In this document: one piece after another, positions 40,164 through 51,789 of the stretch
Numbering within the stretch: the stretch's first letter is position 1
Layout of the letters: every line of letters starts with the position of its first letter
Source: Spirodela intermedia
Lineage: Eukaryota; Streptophyta; Magnoliopsida; Alismatales; Araceae
Length of the DNA stretch: 64,000 nt
Assembly (NCBI GenBank): GCA_902729315.2
Contig: LR746274.1
Location: forward strand, 6,321,037 to 6,385,036
Direction: 5' to 3'
The notes under the pieces: generated by a model
Databases searched by the model: none
The model's input: only the letters and a program-made list of their open reading frames with translations
What the model was told of the DNA's origin: nothing
Position numbers and translations under genes: made by a program

Positions 40164-40332
40164 TGTTAGATCTGAAAATAGATGTGGATAGAACCCACAG
40201 AAGCAGGCAGAGGAGTCGAAGAGAATGAGGAGAGAGAAACCAAGAGAGTAGAGTGATTCGTATTCAAGAAGAGGAGTACTACAAGTATTTATATCTGACG
40301 TGTTTCTAGACACATGTAATACTCCTAATACA
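40164..40332 (-). mobile_element. Short 3' LTR of a Ty1/copia relic
   Basis: On the minus strand a 169-base segment starts TGTATTAGGAG and ends TCTAACA, with a TATA-like ATATAAATACTTG inside. It is preceded by a purine-rich CTTAAGGGTGG, which fits the polypurine tract that primes plus-strand synthesis. It follows the copia pol relic at 40400-41660 in the same orientation. The matching 5' LTR was not found. Confidence 0.7.
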
Positions 40333-40399
40333 CCACCCTTAAGATGGACTGTAATATTTTTGACAGCCTTCTTAGATAATATGGGTACAAGTTAAGTAT

Positions 40400-41660
40400 G
40401 AGAAAGAGGTTTGGTTAGAATATCAACAAGTTGATGTTGAGCTTGACAGTCTACTTCTATTAGCTATCTTGTCAAGAACAAAGTGACAATCTATTTCAAT
40501 ATGTTTCGTACATTCATGAAATGTAAGATTTGAGGCTATTTGAAGAACAACTTGATTATCACAAAATAAGAGTGAATGAAGTGATGATGATATGTAAAAG
40601 TCCTTCAATAGGTGTTGTAACCAAGTCACTAGGAAGTATACAAAATCCAATAAACATCAAAAAATACTTTGATCTGAAATGACAAAGAAGATGATATACA
40701 ACAAATAAGTGGGGGTGACACAGTTGTCATAAATTGACTCACTTTCTGTACAGAAAAGTAAATATCAAGATAAGACAATGTCAAATATGAAATTCGTCTA
40801 ATCAAGCGATGATATTGAGATGGGCCTACAATCAAGTCTCTATCATTAATATAGTTTTACTTTAGGATCCATTGGTGTAGATGTAGGTTTAGATCCAAGA
40901 GAACCAGTCTCTTCAAGAAGTCGTAAAGTATAATGACGCTAAGATAAAATAATGTCAAAGGAGGATGGTGCAATGTTTAGTCCCAAAAAATATCATAAGG
41001 TACCAAGATCCTTTAAATGAAGATGAGTGTGAAGAAAAAAATTGAACTCATCAATAAGAGACATATTGGGACTGATAATAAGTATGTCATCAATATGCAA
41101 AACTAATGCCACTAATGAGCTATCATGACCCTTTGTGAAAAGAGAATAATCTGATTTGGATTAAATAAACCTAAAATCAGTAAGAGAGGTAGAAAGTTAG
41201 AATACAACCGGTGAGATGATTATTTAAGACCATAAAGAGATTTATGTAACTTGCAAACAAACTTGCCATGTTGATTAGATTGTTGTTATGTGACATGAAA
41301 ACCAATAGTCAAATTCATATAGGCTTCTGCTAACAAATCTACATGAAGAAAAGTATTATTCACATAAAGTTAGATGGGATGTCGATGTTGCATAACCGCA
41401 AAAGCTAACAAAAGTATAATAGTAGTTTATTGAGCATAGCCTTTGGCAACTAATTGAGCTTTATTTCTCCCAATATATCCATTCAAATGATATTTAGTTT
41501 TGTAAACCCAACAATAGCTAATAGAACTTTTATTTTGAGGTAAAAGTACAACTGACCATATATGATTTAAAGCATTACATTTAATTCATCTATCATTGTC
41601 TTGGACCAGTGACAAAATTTGACTGCTTGATGATATTGTTGAGGATCACAATTTGTGGAG
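40400..41660 (-). pseudogene. Ty1/copia reverse transcriptase/RNase H relic
   Basis: Minus-strand fragments follow copia pol in order: HWSKTMIDELN, GFTKLNIIWMDILG, CNIDIPSNFM, ASLFASYINLFMVLN, FTKGHDSSLVALVLHIDDIL (where the YVDD motif has become HIDD), SQYHRLIRRISYLTLSYLDI and, at the RNase H end, LFCDNQVVLQIASN with HECTKHIEIDCHFV. Frameshifts and stops occur throughout. A segment is missing between FDVYW and the RNase H piece. This was an autonomous copia element, now inactive. Confidence 0.85.
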
Positions 41661-42429
41661 ATATTCATAATAAAATGTTTATTAGTTGCCACAACCTTCT
41701 GGCTCTAGAGCCTATGCTACTTTTCACTGTGCTAGCAGGCTACAAAACCTGTAACTACATTTCCCAACATTCGACCATTCAACAAACCCAAGTCTAGACT
41801 TCCCTATCATTTTCTGTCCAGTCTGACGGCCAGCATAATTGGGACCGACCTCCCTTTGCTAGGTCTTGACCTCTTCTTCTCTTTCTTGAGAGCTTCCAAG
41901 AGAAAAGTGAAGCAATACAAAGGTTATCATCTCATGTAGTACTACTGTGCACGATGAAAAGAGCAGTAGTTCTTATATGTGTTTTACAAAGGTAACAAAA
42001 ATATGTAAAGTTGCTTCTGAAATACTATTGAAAATCCACAAAACTGATTAAACCCTTTCTTGACATGTATAATTTCTAATCATTTCTCTCCAATTAAATC
42101 TAAGTTAAGGAGTTTAGACCACTTCTTTCAATTTTCTTAAGGCCTGGTGTGACACTCCTCATAGTGACACTAGGCTTGAACATGGGAAGAGTCCAACCTG
42201 CCTATTAGTATGTACCTTAGAAGCATACCTTTCATTCGATTATTCCTAAACCTATTTTCCAAGTTAGAATTGTTCCATATTTGTTTTTATATCAAATGGG
42301 TTAAGGTTGGATCGGTCAATGACTCAAACATGAGCTAATTCTTACTATAGAACCACTTCCTTTCTAGTTCGAGTTGTAGACAGTTATTTTATGACCATAC
42401 AATGCCACTGCCCAATCCCCCTACCTGCA

Positions 42430-42990
42430 AGAGAGATGTTGGTTGAACCAGTAAGAGCTCTATTTATTGATGAGATATCTAATGGCTTGGACACCTCCAC
42501 CACCTTTGAGATAGGTTGTTCACACATTAGATGCAACCATGGTTATCTCCCTTCTTTAGTCAGCACATGAGACCTTTGACCTTTTCGATGACATTATCTT
42601 GTTGTTAGAGGGGAAGATCATATATCAGGGTTCACATGAGAAGGTCCTTGAGTTCTTTGAGTTCATGGGATTCAAAAGCCCTAAAAGAAAAGAAGTCCTT
42701 GACTTTCTTCAAGAGATAATGTCTAGAAAAGATCGGCAATAGTATTGGACTGACAATCAACAACCTAACATGTATGTATTGGTGAGGTGAACGAGTTCAT
42801 CGACACTTTCAACTCATTCTACATTGGGTAGCAAGTGAGAGGAGATCTTGAGGTGCCTTACGAAAAGTCGAAAGCTCATCCATTTGCAATATCTATAGAC
42901 AAGAACGACATCCCAAGCATGTAGCTCTTTAGAGCATACTTAGATATGGAGTTGTCACTGATGAAACGAAACTCCTTCATCTATTGACTG
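42430..42990 (+). pseudogene. PDR-type ABCG transporter fragment
   Basis: A plus-strand stretch reads EMLVEPVRALFIDEISNGLD (Walker B region of the first nucleotide-binding domain), then [47 protein letters not shown] and, after stops, VNEFIDTFNSFYIG and MELSLMKRNSFIY. These follow full-size ABCG/PDR exporters closely. Stops interrupt it and no flanking exons are present. It begins where I recall PDR genes having an exon boundary, so it looks like a captured genomic fragment rather than a retrocopy. Confidence 0.75.
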
Positions 42991-43009
42991 TATTTCTCTT
43001 TCTTTATAA

Positions 43010-43170
43010 TTGTCTTGTTTCTCTCTCTCTCTCTCAATCGATCTTCTTCTCTTTCTTTCTATCTCTCTCTATCTCACGTAAGATTTTCTCCTCTCTCTTC
43101 TCTCTCTCATAAGACCTTTCTCTCTCTCCATCTCACGTGAGATTTACTCCTCTCTCTTTCTCTCTTTTCA
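43010..43170 (+). repeat. CT-rich fragment of the 51.8/56.6-kb repeat family
   Basis: This pyrimidine-rich stretch contains CTCAATCGATCTTCTTCTCT and CCATCTCACGTGAGAT. Both recur, on the opposite strand, near 52060-52140. It is therefore a third, partial copy of the family described at 51790-53050. Confidence 0.6.
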
Positions 43171-43189
43171 TATATTTGGACTATAGTAA

Positions 43190-45335
43190 TGACATGAAGA
43201 GGTATTGACTTTGAGCGAAGAAGATTATTTTTAGTAAGGATGTGATATTTTATGAAGATCATATGTTGAAATTATTTTCTCAAGAGTAGATGATTAAAAA
43301 TCTAATGATACTCGTATTGCATACATAATGTGGGTGGAGGTGGAGATAGTGAAGTGTCCACTCAATTTAGTGAGAGGTGAAGATCGAGTTGAAAACTCAT
43401 TAAATGTTTATAATTGTATTACTACTAGATGAGGCATGTGTGAGATGAGGCCTCTTGCTTGTGTAAATGACTATGTTGTTTTCACTTTGTTTGTAGGCCA
43501 TAATAAGCTAATGTCTTATTCGGAAGTGATTAGTTGTCTTAAAAAACAAATTGACTATAGACAATCTCTGAAGAACGAGTATCTTTGAACAAGAACCACA
43601 CATGGGACTTGGTTAATCTAATTATAAGGAAGTGACCCATTGGTTGTAAGTGAATTTATTAGAAGAAGGTTCTAGTGGTTGATTGTGATTAGCCAAAGTA
43701 CAAAATAAGACTCGTTGTAAAAGATTTTACACATAAGTAAAATAATCAATTTTAATGAAATCTTTTCGTATGTTGTGAAATACACATCTATTCAACTAGA
43801 ATTAACTATTATTGCACATAAAAATATGGAGTTACAGTAACTATATGTGAACATAATATTTCTTTATGAAGATTTGGAGGAAATGATTTATATGTAAAAG
43901 CCTGAGAGCTTTGTTGTGTAGGGATCAAAACATTTTATTTGTCAATTGAGAAAGTTACTTTATGAGTTAAAATAGTTATTGAGATAATGATATAAAAAAT
44001 TTGACTCTTATATGATGCAAATTGACTATCTCAAGTGCGGGTTTGATTATTGTGTTTATATGAGAATTTTTTATGATAATTCTTGAATTATTTTGATACT
44101 CTATATTAACAAAATATTTATTATTATGAAAAACTTACATCAGATTGTAAGAATTTTAACATCAAAAATTTTAATATAGTAAAAAAGATCTTACAAAGAT
44201 CTATAGAGATCAAGAGAGAGGTCAACTATTGTTGACTTAAAAATGTTCTCTCTCAAAAGTGGTAGATCTATTTGACATAGATAATGTAAGCAGTCAATAT
44301 TCCTCTAATGTGTGTTTGACATTTAATGAGAGAATGTTGAGATAAAATAAATTTTCTATGTTAGTACAATTGACTCTCTCATATATGCTATGATTTGAAC
44401 AAAAGTCAAATATTACCCATATAATAAGACTTGTGAGTAAGTTTATAAATAATCTAAGAAATGAGTAAAATAGATTCTTTAATATCTAAAAAGTTCTCTT
44501 GATTTGAAAATTCTCTTTGACAAACAAAACTTTATTTCTATTATTGATACAAATTTTGTTGAAAATTTAGATCATCAAAAATTTATGATGTAAAATATTA
44601 TATGAGTAAAACTCTATTATTTATAAAAATTTATCAAAAAATTATGATGTAAATTTTTTATCAAAAATTCTATTATATGAGTAAAATAATTTTTCTATGT
44701 TAGGACAATTGACTATCTCATATATGCTATGATTTGAACGAAAGTCAAATATTACCCATATAATAAGACTTGTGAGTAAGTTTATAAATAATCCAAGAAA
44801 TGAGTAAAATAGATTCTTTAATATCTAAAAAGTTCTCTTGATTTGAAAATTCTCTTTGACAAACAAAACTTAAATTCTATTATTGATACAAATTTTGTTG
44901 AAAATTTAGATCATCAAAAATTTATGATAAATTATGTTTTCACTATGATGGGTGGACTTTTGAGTTAGAAATCTACACTTCAATCTAATGTTGCACGATC
45001 TATAATTGAGACAAAATATATGACAACTATTAAATTAATCAAAGAGATCTTGTGATTGAAAAAGTTGTTGAGTGAACTTATGATCTCACAAGATAAAATT
45101 ACTATACATTGTAATAATTAAAGTATCATTTACTCAGCAAAAAATTAAGCTTATTATATACAATTGAAACATATTGATGTGTAGTATCATAAGATTTGTG
45201 AGTTAATAAACTCTAGAAATATCTTTCTAAAAAAGGTTAACATAGAAGAAAATACCACAAATATGTTAACAAAGATCGTCATAGTAGAGAAATTTAGACA
45301 TTATCTAGATTTAATTAATGTTGCAAATATATTAG
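43190..45335 (+). pseudogene. Ty1/copia pol relic (plus strand)
   Basis: Broken copia pol continues from DVIFYEDHMLK (end of integrase) through THMGLG and ITHWL-like blocks, AHKNMEL, EEMIYM, GSKHFICQLRKLLYELK-like remnants and CGFDYCVYMRIF to the RNase H end: YVFTMMGGLLS, MTTIKLIKEIL, SQDKITIHC, LKHIDV, NSRNIFLKKVNIEENTTNML and EKFRHYLDLINVANIL. It is full of stops. A recent internal duplication is listed separately. Some block readings above are approximate because the frame is broken. Confidence 0.85.
44352..44929 (+). repeat. 239-bp duplication inside the copia relic
   Basis: Positions 44352-44590 and 44691-44929 align at a constant offset of 339 bases with only about seven mismatches and no gap seen. 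The unit covers the reverse transcriptase/RNase H junction. The 100 bases between the copies are AT-rich and contain further short echoes such as ATTATATGAGTAAAA. Confidence 0.9.
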
Positions 45336-45374
45336 AACAGATAGAGAACTTGCAACATAGATAATCACCAATTT

Positions 45375-45540
45375 CGAGTGTAATGGGGCATTTAAGAGAA
45401 GAGAGGGACCCACAAATCATCACTCAAATAACCCTTTTCGCCATTAGATCATCTTTGTGATCATTTTGTGATCCGTCAATATTGATAAAAAATAATAACC
45501 ATAAATGGTGGAAGGAGAGGAGAGAATAATACCCCATAGA
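45375..45540 (+). mobile_element. Probable 3' LTR start of the copia relic
   Basis: Starting about 40 bases after the pol end, TGTAATGGGGCATTTAAGAG opens a segment that resembles 46480-46570 in an intron of the phosphatase gene: GGCATTTAAGAGAAGAGAGG against GGCAATTTAAGAGAAGAGAG, with shared 'AATCATCACT/AGATCGTCACT' and 'GATCATCTTTGTGAT/GATCGTCTTCTGTGAT' phrases. The right edge is unclear; it approaches the last exon of that gene. Confidence 0.5.
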
Positions 45541-45576
45541 GAATCATAGAGCATCTTCTCCTTTGATGATCTGCCA

Positions 45577-45592
45577 AGGAGGGAGGGAGGGA

Positions 45593-45681
<89 letters not shown>
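45577..45681 (+). repeat. Long (GA)n microsatellite
   Basis: Over 100 bases of purine, of which about 85 are uninterrupted GA dinucleotides. It ends 16 bases before the stop codon of the minus-strand phosphatase gene, so it is probably transcribed as (CU)n in that gene's 3' UTR. Confidence 0.95.
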
Positions 45682-45683
<2 letters not shown>

Positions 45684-45696
45684 CAAACCATAGGAT

Positions 45697-48600
45697 CTAT
45701 GAACTGGATATGTGGCCACTTTGCGTCAAGATGCTGTCGAGTAATGAATCACAAGCATCTTCAAGTAAATCAAGAACCTGTGCAAAATCCACAGTATTAA
45801 GTTGGTGCAATCAAAAGTCTTGTCAAATAAACAAAATCATGGCCACTACCTGGCTTTGATCACATCCAGCCAGAAAACACAAGACCAATGTTTCTCTCTC
45901 TCGCTCTCTCTCTAACACGCCTCCTACCCCACACGCAGAGAAAGAAACACAAAATAAATTCAGACTAGATTTCATGAGCTTTTCCCAGTGCAAGAGTCTG
46001 ATCTGATGCCCAAACGAGCCTATTGATACCCCACTAGTTTTGATGATGTTTCACTACATCTATTCCGAGGGAATACATATCTGATGGCCACCCGTATCTG
46101 AGTTGCTTGATAAAGTCCAAATATTGAGAAGTCGGGGAACCCAGCACACATCAGTTGAACAGGATCCCCCAAAAAGGTGGTGAATTTCTCTCAAGTGAAG
46201 CATACGCATGCAGAGATCTCACCTTCTCGAACCCTTGCGGGCCACCATAGTATGGATCCGGCACTTCTGTCTCCCTATGTTTCGTGCAGTAGGAGCAGAT
46301 CAGCTTAACCTGTTCAGAACAACAGCAAAAGATGAGAACAGGTCAGTGACTACCCGGCCATAATTTAGCAACTCCGGTAGTCAACCTTGTCCCAGAACAG
46401 CGACACCTGGTTTTCTGATTTAATGTATTCTACCCATTCTCTTTTTTTTTTCCAGCTTCCTGCGATTTTTTGTGGGTCCCACATGGGCAATTTAAGAGAA
46501 GAGAGACCCTCAGATCGTCACTGACGTGGCCCATTTGGTAATCAGATCGTCTTCTGTGATCCTATTAGAGATTGAGATATAATTCTTCTACCATTCTATC
46601 CAAGTCAGACCCACCTAGGCGACCTTGTCATCTCTTCTGAAGGTTTTCCCTCTTGTTACTCTTCGAGAATAAGCAAAGGATCTTTCTTATTCCTGAAGAG
46701 TAACTAACATCAATTCAGTCACGTTTTCATTTTTGATTGTGATCAAAGGAGAAGATTATTTACAAAACATATGCGGATGAAATCATAATTTCACAATAAG
46801 AACAAGAGATCTTCCTTGTTCAATCCCCTTGTTCATCATTCTTTGAAAATAAGAAAGATCCTTTTCAAGTTTGAATATGTTCATTTGGGATCTGGATTCT
46901 TCTACTTATACTTATTTATTTACTTATTGATTTAAAATTTATTTTATTTTGTTTTATTCATTATTTCATTTCGATTTTTCGCCTTTCCCTGTAGTTAAGC
47001 AGCTGACCCTGTAAGTCCGTTATTTCAAAAATAGGAGAATAACAAACTACGAATATGGAATTCAAAGGATCAAATAGGAAATGGTACTCTGAATCATAAA
47101 ACTATAGTGAGATATATGATCAACCAAAATTTATTGAATTTGAAAAGAGTCAGAATAAATGGTTTGTGTCGGCCCAATACCATTACCACTGTTCGGAAAA
47201 GGAAGGTTAAGATATAGTTGGGCCAGGGACCATTAAAGGGGTAGGGTATAAGGACCCTTTGGGGCCCTCAATGTGGGCATTTTGGTGGAAGAAGTCATCC
47301 GGGAGAGCTGATGGCAGTCTCGAACTCGTCCTCAAACTGGTTCTAGTCCTTCTCCAGAAACCCTACTCTCTCTCTCTCTATATATATAATACATGCATAT
47401 AAATATGTGTATATATATTAATGATGTTTCTTCATCTCTTTTGAGGGTTTTCCCTCTTGTTTCTACCTCGATTTTGGCCCCAGTCAAGGGATCCTATCAG
47501 ACTCCATAGATTTCAATGGAGAAGCCACAGAGTTCATGAACCAAAAAAATTCGAACAAAAAGGATGCCAACCCAGGAAAGTGCATCAAAGATGCAAAAAC
47601 ATTTGAGAAATTTGTTCACCAACCTTTCTCTGGGCATCCGCTGGGAGTGGTTCCTTGAAGCTCCATAGCTCGTACTTGGCCAATATATCATCTGGCAGTC
47701 GCAAGATCAAAGTCAGAACGGCAGAAAAAGAGGGAAGACGCGGAGAAGAAAGAAGAAAGAAGAGAGCATCCCCAGATGAATCCAACGGCTCAGGATTCCA
47801 CTTTTCTCGCTTACAGCATAATACTGATTTAATTCATGAAGTGATAGACAGCGGCTTGGAGATGACAGGCCACAGTGGCTTGGAGAGGAAAGCATAGAAA
47901 AGAATGATTCCTCCCAGGGGAAATCAGGGGCCCAAAATTGCCCACTTCTTATTTACAGGTCATTTCAGAGGATAATTTACAGGGGTAACCAATGTATCAG
48001 CCGATAACCGAAGGATTATTGGCGACAGAACCCTGAAATCAGGAAGGACTTCGAGGAAATAGATGACCCGCCTGCTGTCGTTCACACAGATTTCTACGGG
48101 GAATGCGTGGTTTAACCGAGGCTTGAAACCATAGAGCTCGTTCTACCTGGGATCAGGAGTTCTAACGAGTTCAAGACCTGAGAGCATGGTTGAAGGAGCT
48201 TTATTCGACAGTTCACAGAACGGAAGAAGGAATGCAGATTAGCAGCAGCGTGTTGACGATTTTCACAGGAACCGTCGGCTGCCGTTCCTTTATCTGGGTG
48301 TCCAAAAAGTTCAAGGTTTTGAGCACCTTTATTCTGCAAGTCCATGGCCAGAATCAGATCAAAGTCCTTGAAGTCTGATGGCCGAATGGGCCTTGATATG
48401 GACGTTATCTCGATCCCCCGTTTCTTCGATGCCGCCCTCATCCGCGGGTCGGCCAGATCGCCCTTCCAACACGAACACAGAAGAAAGGAATCACACAATG
48501 AAAATGCTGTCACTACCCCAGATTCCCAGGGGGAACTCCACCACGAAGAAGAGGATGACGGAAGACCTCGTGATAGCCGATGGTGCCGGCGGAGTCTATC

Positions 48601-49063
48601 TTGAAATGGGCGTCCAGCCCCTTATTGGTCACCAGGCTGCTGAAAACGCCCTCTGCCGCCGGGCTGCGGCAGATATTCCCTAGATCACGTTAAGAAGAAA
48701 TGAAGGATTCCAGAAAGGGCAAGAAGAGAGGGAGAGAGAGAGAGAAATAGGAGGAAGATTACCGAGACAGACGAAGAGAACAGAGAATGGCTGGGGCTGC
48801 CGAGAGGAGGCTGCCGAATCCGCGGAATCGGCGGCAGCGGCGGAGGGGGTTGGTCGCACGCTGGGCAGACGCGTGAGACGAGTATGAAGTGATTCCTGAG
48901 ATACTGGAGCGAGGCAGGCAGGCAGAGGAGAGGGGCAGGGGGCGAAGGGGAGCCGGGTCCGCAGAACCGCACGAACGGCGGCCGCCGAAGCGGCGGCCCC
49001 GGCAGCAGCTGCATCTGGGAGGGAGGGCCCGGCGGTGCCGGCGAAGAGGTAGGAGCTCGCCAT
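45697..49063 (-). CDS. Low-molecular-weight protein tyrosine phosphatase, probably plastid
   Basis: Six exons (49063-48763, 48679-48567, 48462-48327, 47691-47624, 46309-46223, 45777-45697) give 261 residues. The catalytic P-loop VCLGNICRSP supplies Cys99-x5-Arg105; the first intron cuts through its Gly101 codon. DSAGTIGYHEG, ADPRMRAASKKRGIEI, FDLILAMDLQN and the general acid Asp224 in VPDPYYGG complete the family signature. The enzyme hydrolyses phosphotyrosine or small aryl phosphates. About 90 residues rich in Ala, Ser, Pro and Arg precede the domain, like a chloroplast transit peptide; the family member At3g44620 has a comparable N-terminal extension. Intron 2 has a weak donor (gtcttc). 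Intron 4 holds LTR-like DNA. The partner gene CYP71 lies 6 kb away, as in Arabidopsis. Confidence 0.94.
46480..47480. mobile_element. LTR-like insertion in phosphatase intron 4
   Basis: Intron 4 (46310-47623) contains a block related to the LTR start at 45375 and two copies of a CATCTCTT...GGTTTTCCCTCTTGTT phrase about 800 bases apart (near 46630 and 47432). It looks like a solo LTR or a small nested insertion in an intron. Exact ends and orientation are not resolved. Confidence 0.45.
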
Positions 49064-49209
49064 CCCCTCGCAGGGGCCACCAATCTAGCTCGCTGCCTTC
49101 CCCACGCTGGAACGAGTGGGAGGAAAGAAGTGAGCTCCAAACATGGTAAGGCTTGGGACATGGCGCCACGAATTCCCAATACAAGGGTCTTTTCGTCTCT
49201 TCCGTACAC

Positions 49210-50080
49210 AGGGCTCCCCTATCTGCGGCCAGTCAAGTAGTTGGCTAAATCTCTCAGCTGGAACAATCTAATGGACCACCTATAGAATTATTGGACAGTG
49301 ATTTGCTGGTCAAATCACTCCGCTGGAACGACAAGCGTAGTTATGGACGGAACTTTGCCTGACACCCTTTTCTGGCATCCTCAGGTTAACTAGTTGACTA
49401 TGGGTAAACGCTCGCATTTCCTGACTTAGTATAAGACTTCGTATCCTTGTCCAGGACGAGGGGGCTCATGCTTCCTGAAGCGTAAAGGGAATGATTAAGA
49501 TGAAACTAGTCCATTGACCCAGCAACGCTATTAATGGTTCCCTGCTTCTTTGGGAATCTGTATGTACTGCCCCTGACAATAATAGAATGATTATTTTTAT
49601 AAAGTCAAACTAAACAATATTAGAATGATACATTTTCACTTCAAATGCATGAATTTTAGCTAACACTAACCACTACTCTTGATATTTATGAACGTTCTAA
49701 AGCATTTATTTACCACTGGTTTGCGCTGGTTTTATGGAACAGTGAATGCTAAAAAGTTAATAGCTTTTTTAAGGTTGTATGACTCTCTTGACTTGAATGA
49801 TAAACATCATATCGAACCAAAAGTTCAAGGAAGGTTTGAATGCGCTGTAACTACGAGAAATGAAGAAAGAGCATTTACATGTTCTAAGGAGCATTCACAC
49901 TTTTTGAAAGGAAAAATGGAGAAAAGCAGGTCTCTAACGTTACCAAGAACATTTTGATTTTCATCCTTTTTCACGTAGTTAAGGAAATCATATAATTGAG
50001 TTCTACTTTGCTTATCCATATGGGTTAAAACGTCTCTGAATTCTCTCTTAACTCTGCTATTGTGAGGATTATAGTCAGTG
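49210..50080. other. Intergenic region upstream of the phosphatase
   Basis: No gene recognised. The phosphatase promoter should lie at its left end, but I see no clear TATA box. A 92-codon open frame at 49679-49957 has no recognisable features. Confidence 0.4.
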
Positions 50081-50089
50081 GTTCTTTTA

Positions 50090-50320
50090 TTATTTATTTA
50101 TTCTTTTTATCACATAATTACCCACAAAGTACATACCCCTACTGCCTTTGGAAATTGAGAAACTTGATGCCAAAGGTGAAGATTAAGGAGAAGAAAATCA
50201 CAAAGCCAATGTGGGCCACTGCCACATACCCTAAGAAACTACGCTCATAGCCTGGCACCTCCTTCAAGAAGTCCTTGATTGTCATGCTAGGTTGTCCTAG
50301 GATTCAAAGCATCTCCTCGC
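50090..50320 (-). pseudogene. C-terminal fragment of a PDR/ABCG transporter
   Basis: On the minus strand, MTIKDFLKEVPGYERSFLGY followed by VAVAHIGFVIFFSLIFTFW matches the last loop and final membrane helix of full-size ABCG exporters (family form: TV..FLK..FGY...FL..VA.VH..WV..F...FA...K..NFQ). The usual NFQRR end is replaced by HQVSQFPKA and unrelated sequence. Stops occur upstream. It is on the opposite strand to the PDR fragment at 42430. Confidence 0.6.
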
Positions 50321-51780
50321 TGTCCCTAAACTGAGACACTATCAGCCCATAGATTGTCCAAGCCACCGGCGATGTCTAGTAGCACCACCTCCACCTCTTT
50401 GGAAGCATATACAGAACATCCGAGACAAAACTCATTCAATGAGTGTATCATTGACACAACAGTAACACATAAGATAAATAAGATATTAGCTTGAATCCAC
50501 GAAGCTCCAATCTTAGAGAAGAAACCTGTCTTTGAATCTATTGATTCAGAGTCTTCAACCCTTGAATCCACAAGGAAGTGCTTGAATCCACAAGCAAGAG
50601 GGAGAGGTTTTCATAGTGGAGAAAGGTGATTCAACTAAAAAGGTATCTCTCTCTAATTACAATGAGGGCCTTTATATAGGCTTAGAAAGTAGGTTGGGTG
50701 TTCTCCAAAAAAAGGATCTTGACAGATCTTAGGGACAAAGTTTAACTAATTCTAAAATGACTTAAAATAGATTCTAACAGACTAAGATCTAACAGACTAA
50801 GATCAAGATGAAGTTTTTCTTAAAAAATGATCAAGTTGCTAATGGATTTAAAACAAAATTAAGCTATCAAAATTTCATCATTTTGTGAATTATCGGCATC
50901 ACCAACTTCGCATTGAAAGGAATTATTCAAACTTTATGGCGCACTAGAGAAAACAACAGTGGTCAAAAGTTGATTTTTGGGCAGACCCACTTTAAACCTA
51001 GTTTTTTTATTTTTTTATTGCTTAAATAACTCTTTTATAAAGACACTCCTATTTTTTTAATCAATTTGGTAATATTTTTGTCTCTCCTCGATTTAGGGTT
51101 CATGAGTAGCTTGTAGGATCCTCCTCACTTCCTCTTCTCCTCAACCATTCTCTATCATTTTTGGCATAGTTTAACCATCCATTTTAGGGTTTTATTCCTA
51201 AAATACAAAACAAAATATAACATTTGATGATGTTGTAGGTGTTCCACCAAGAGGATCAATATTATTTCCAAATGTAAACTATGCACTAGAGGACAAAACT
51301 TTAGGTGTACTTCGTAGGGAAGAGAAGATCCTATGAACCAATAGGAGTGCTGAGCTCCTTGATAATCTCTTGATTTTTTCTAGAAATTACAAGGCATGAT
51401 GTTCATTATAGAGACATGGCCCAATAGAATACACTGAATCCACTAGTTATCATGACATCAAACTCACTAATATAATAAGGATCTCAAATAGACATATACA
51501 GCTAAACTAAGATTGAGGTTAATTTTTAAATACGTTGCTACATGAATCTATATTAATGCAATAAACATTACAATGTAGCAACAGTTTATATTTCATTCAT
51601 GAAAGAATGTTGGAATATTTGGACTTAGAAAGGGTTGAATTACATCAAAATTATTACATAAATGTCTTTGTAAAGTTTCATCAATTTTCAAAGAACTCTC
51701 AATGTTCTTATAGATTTTATATAGAGAACATTATTGGTGTGCACTTGTCATTGTGCTTAAATGCACATTATCTAATAATA
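50320..51780. other. Repeat-derived intergenic DNA
   Basis: Contains the GAATCCAC-rich phrases at 50480-50600 shared loosely with 23030-23260, followed by a TATA-like TTTATATAGGC near 50673, which could be an LTR promoter. The rest is AT-rich with no identifiable gene. Confidence 0.4.
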
Positions 51781-51789
51781 TTTATATTT

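Noticed and set aside
49679-49957. 92-codon plus-strand frame
   Set aside because: Isolated, no motif, in repeat-derived AT-rich DNA.
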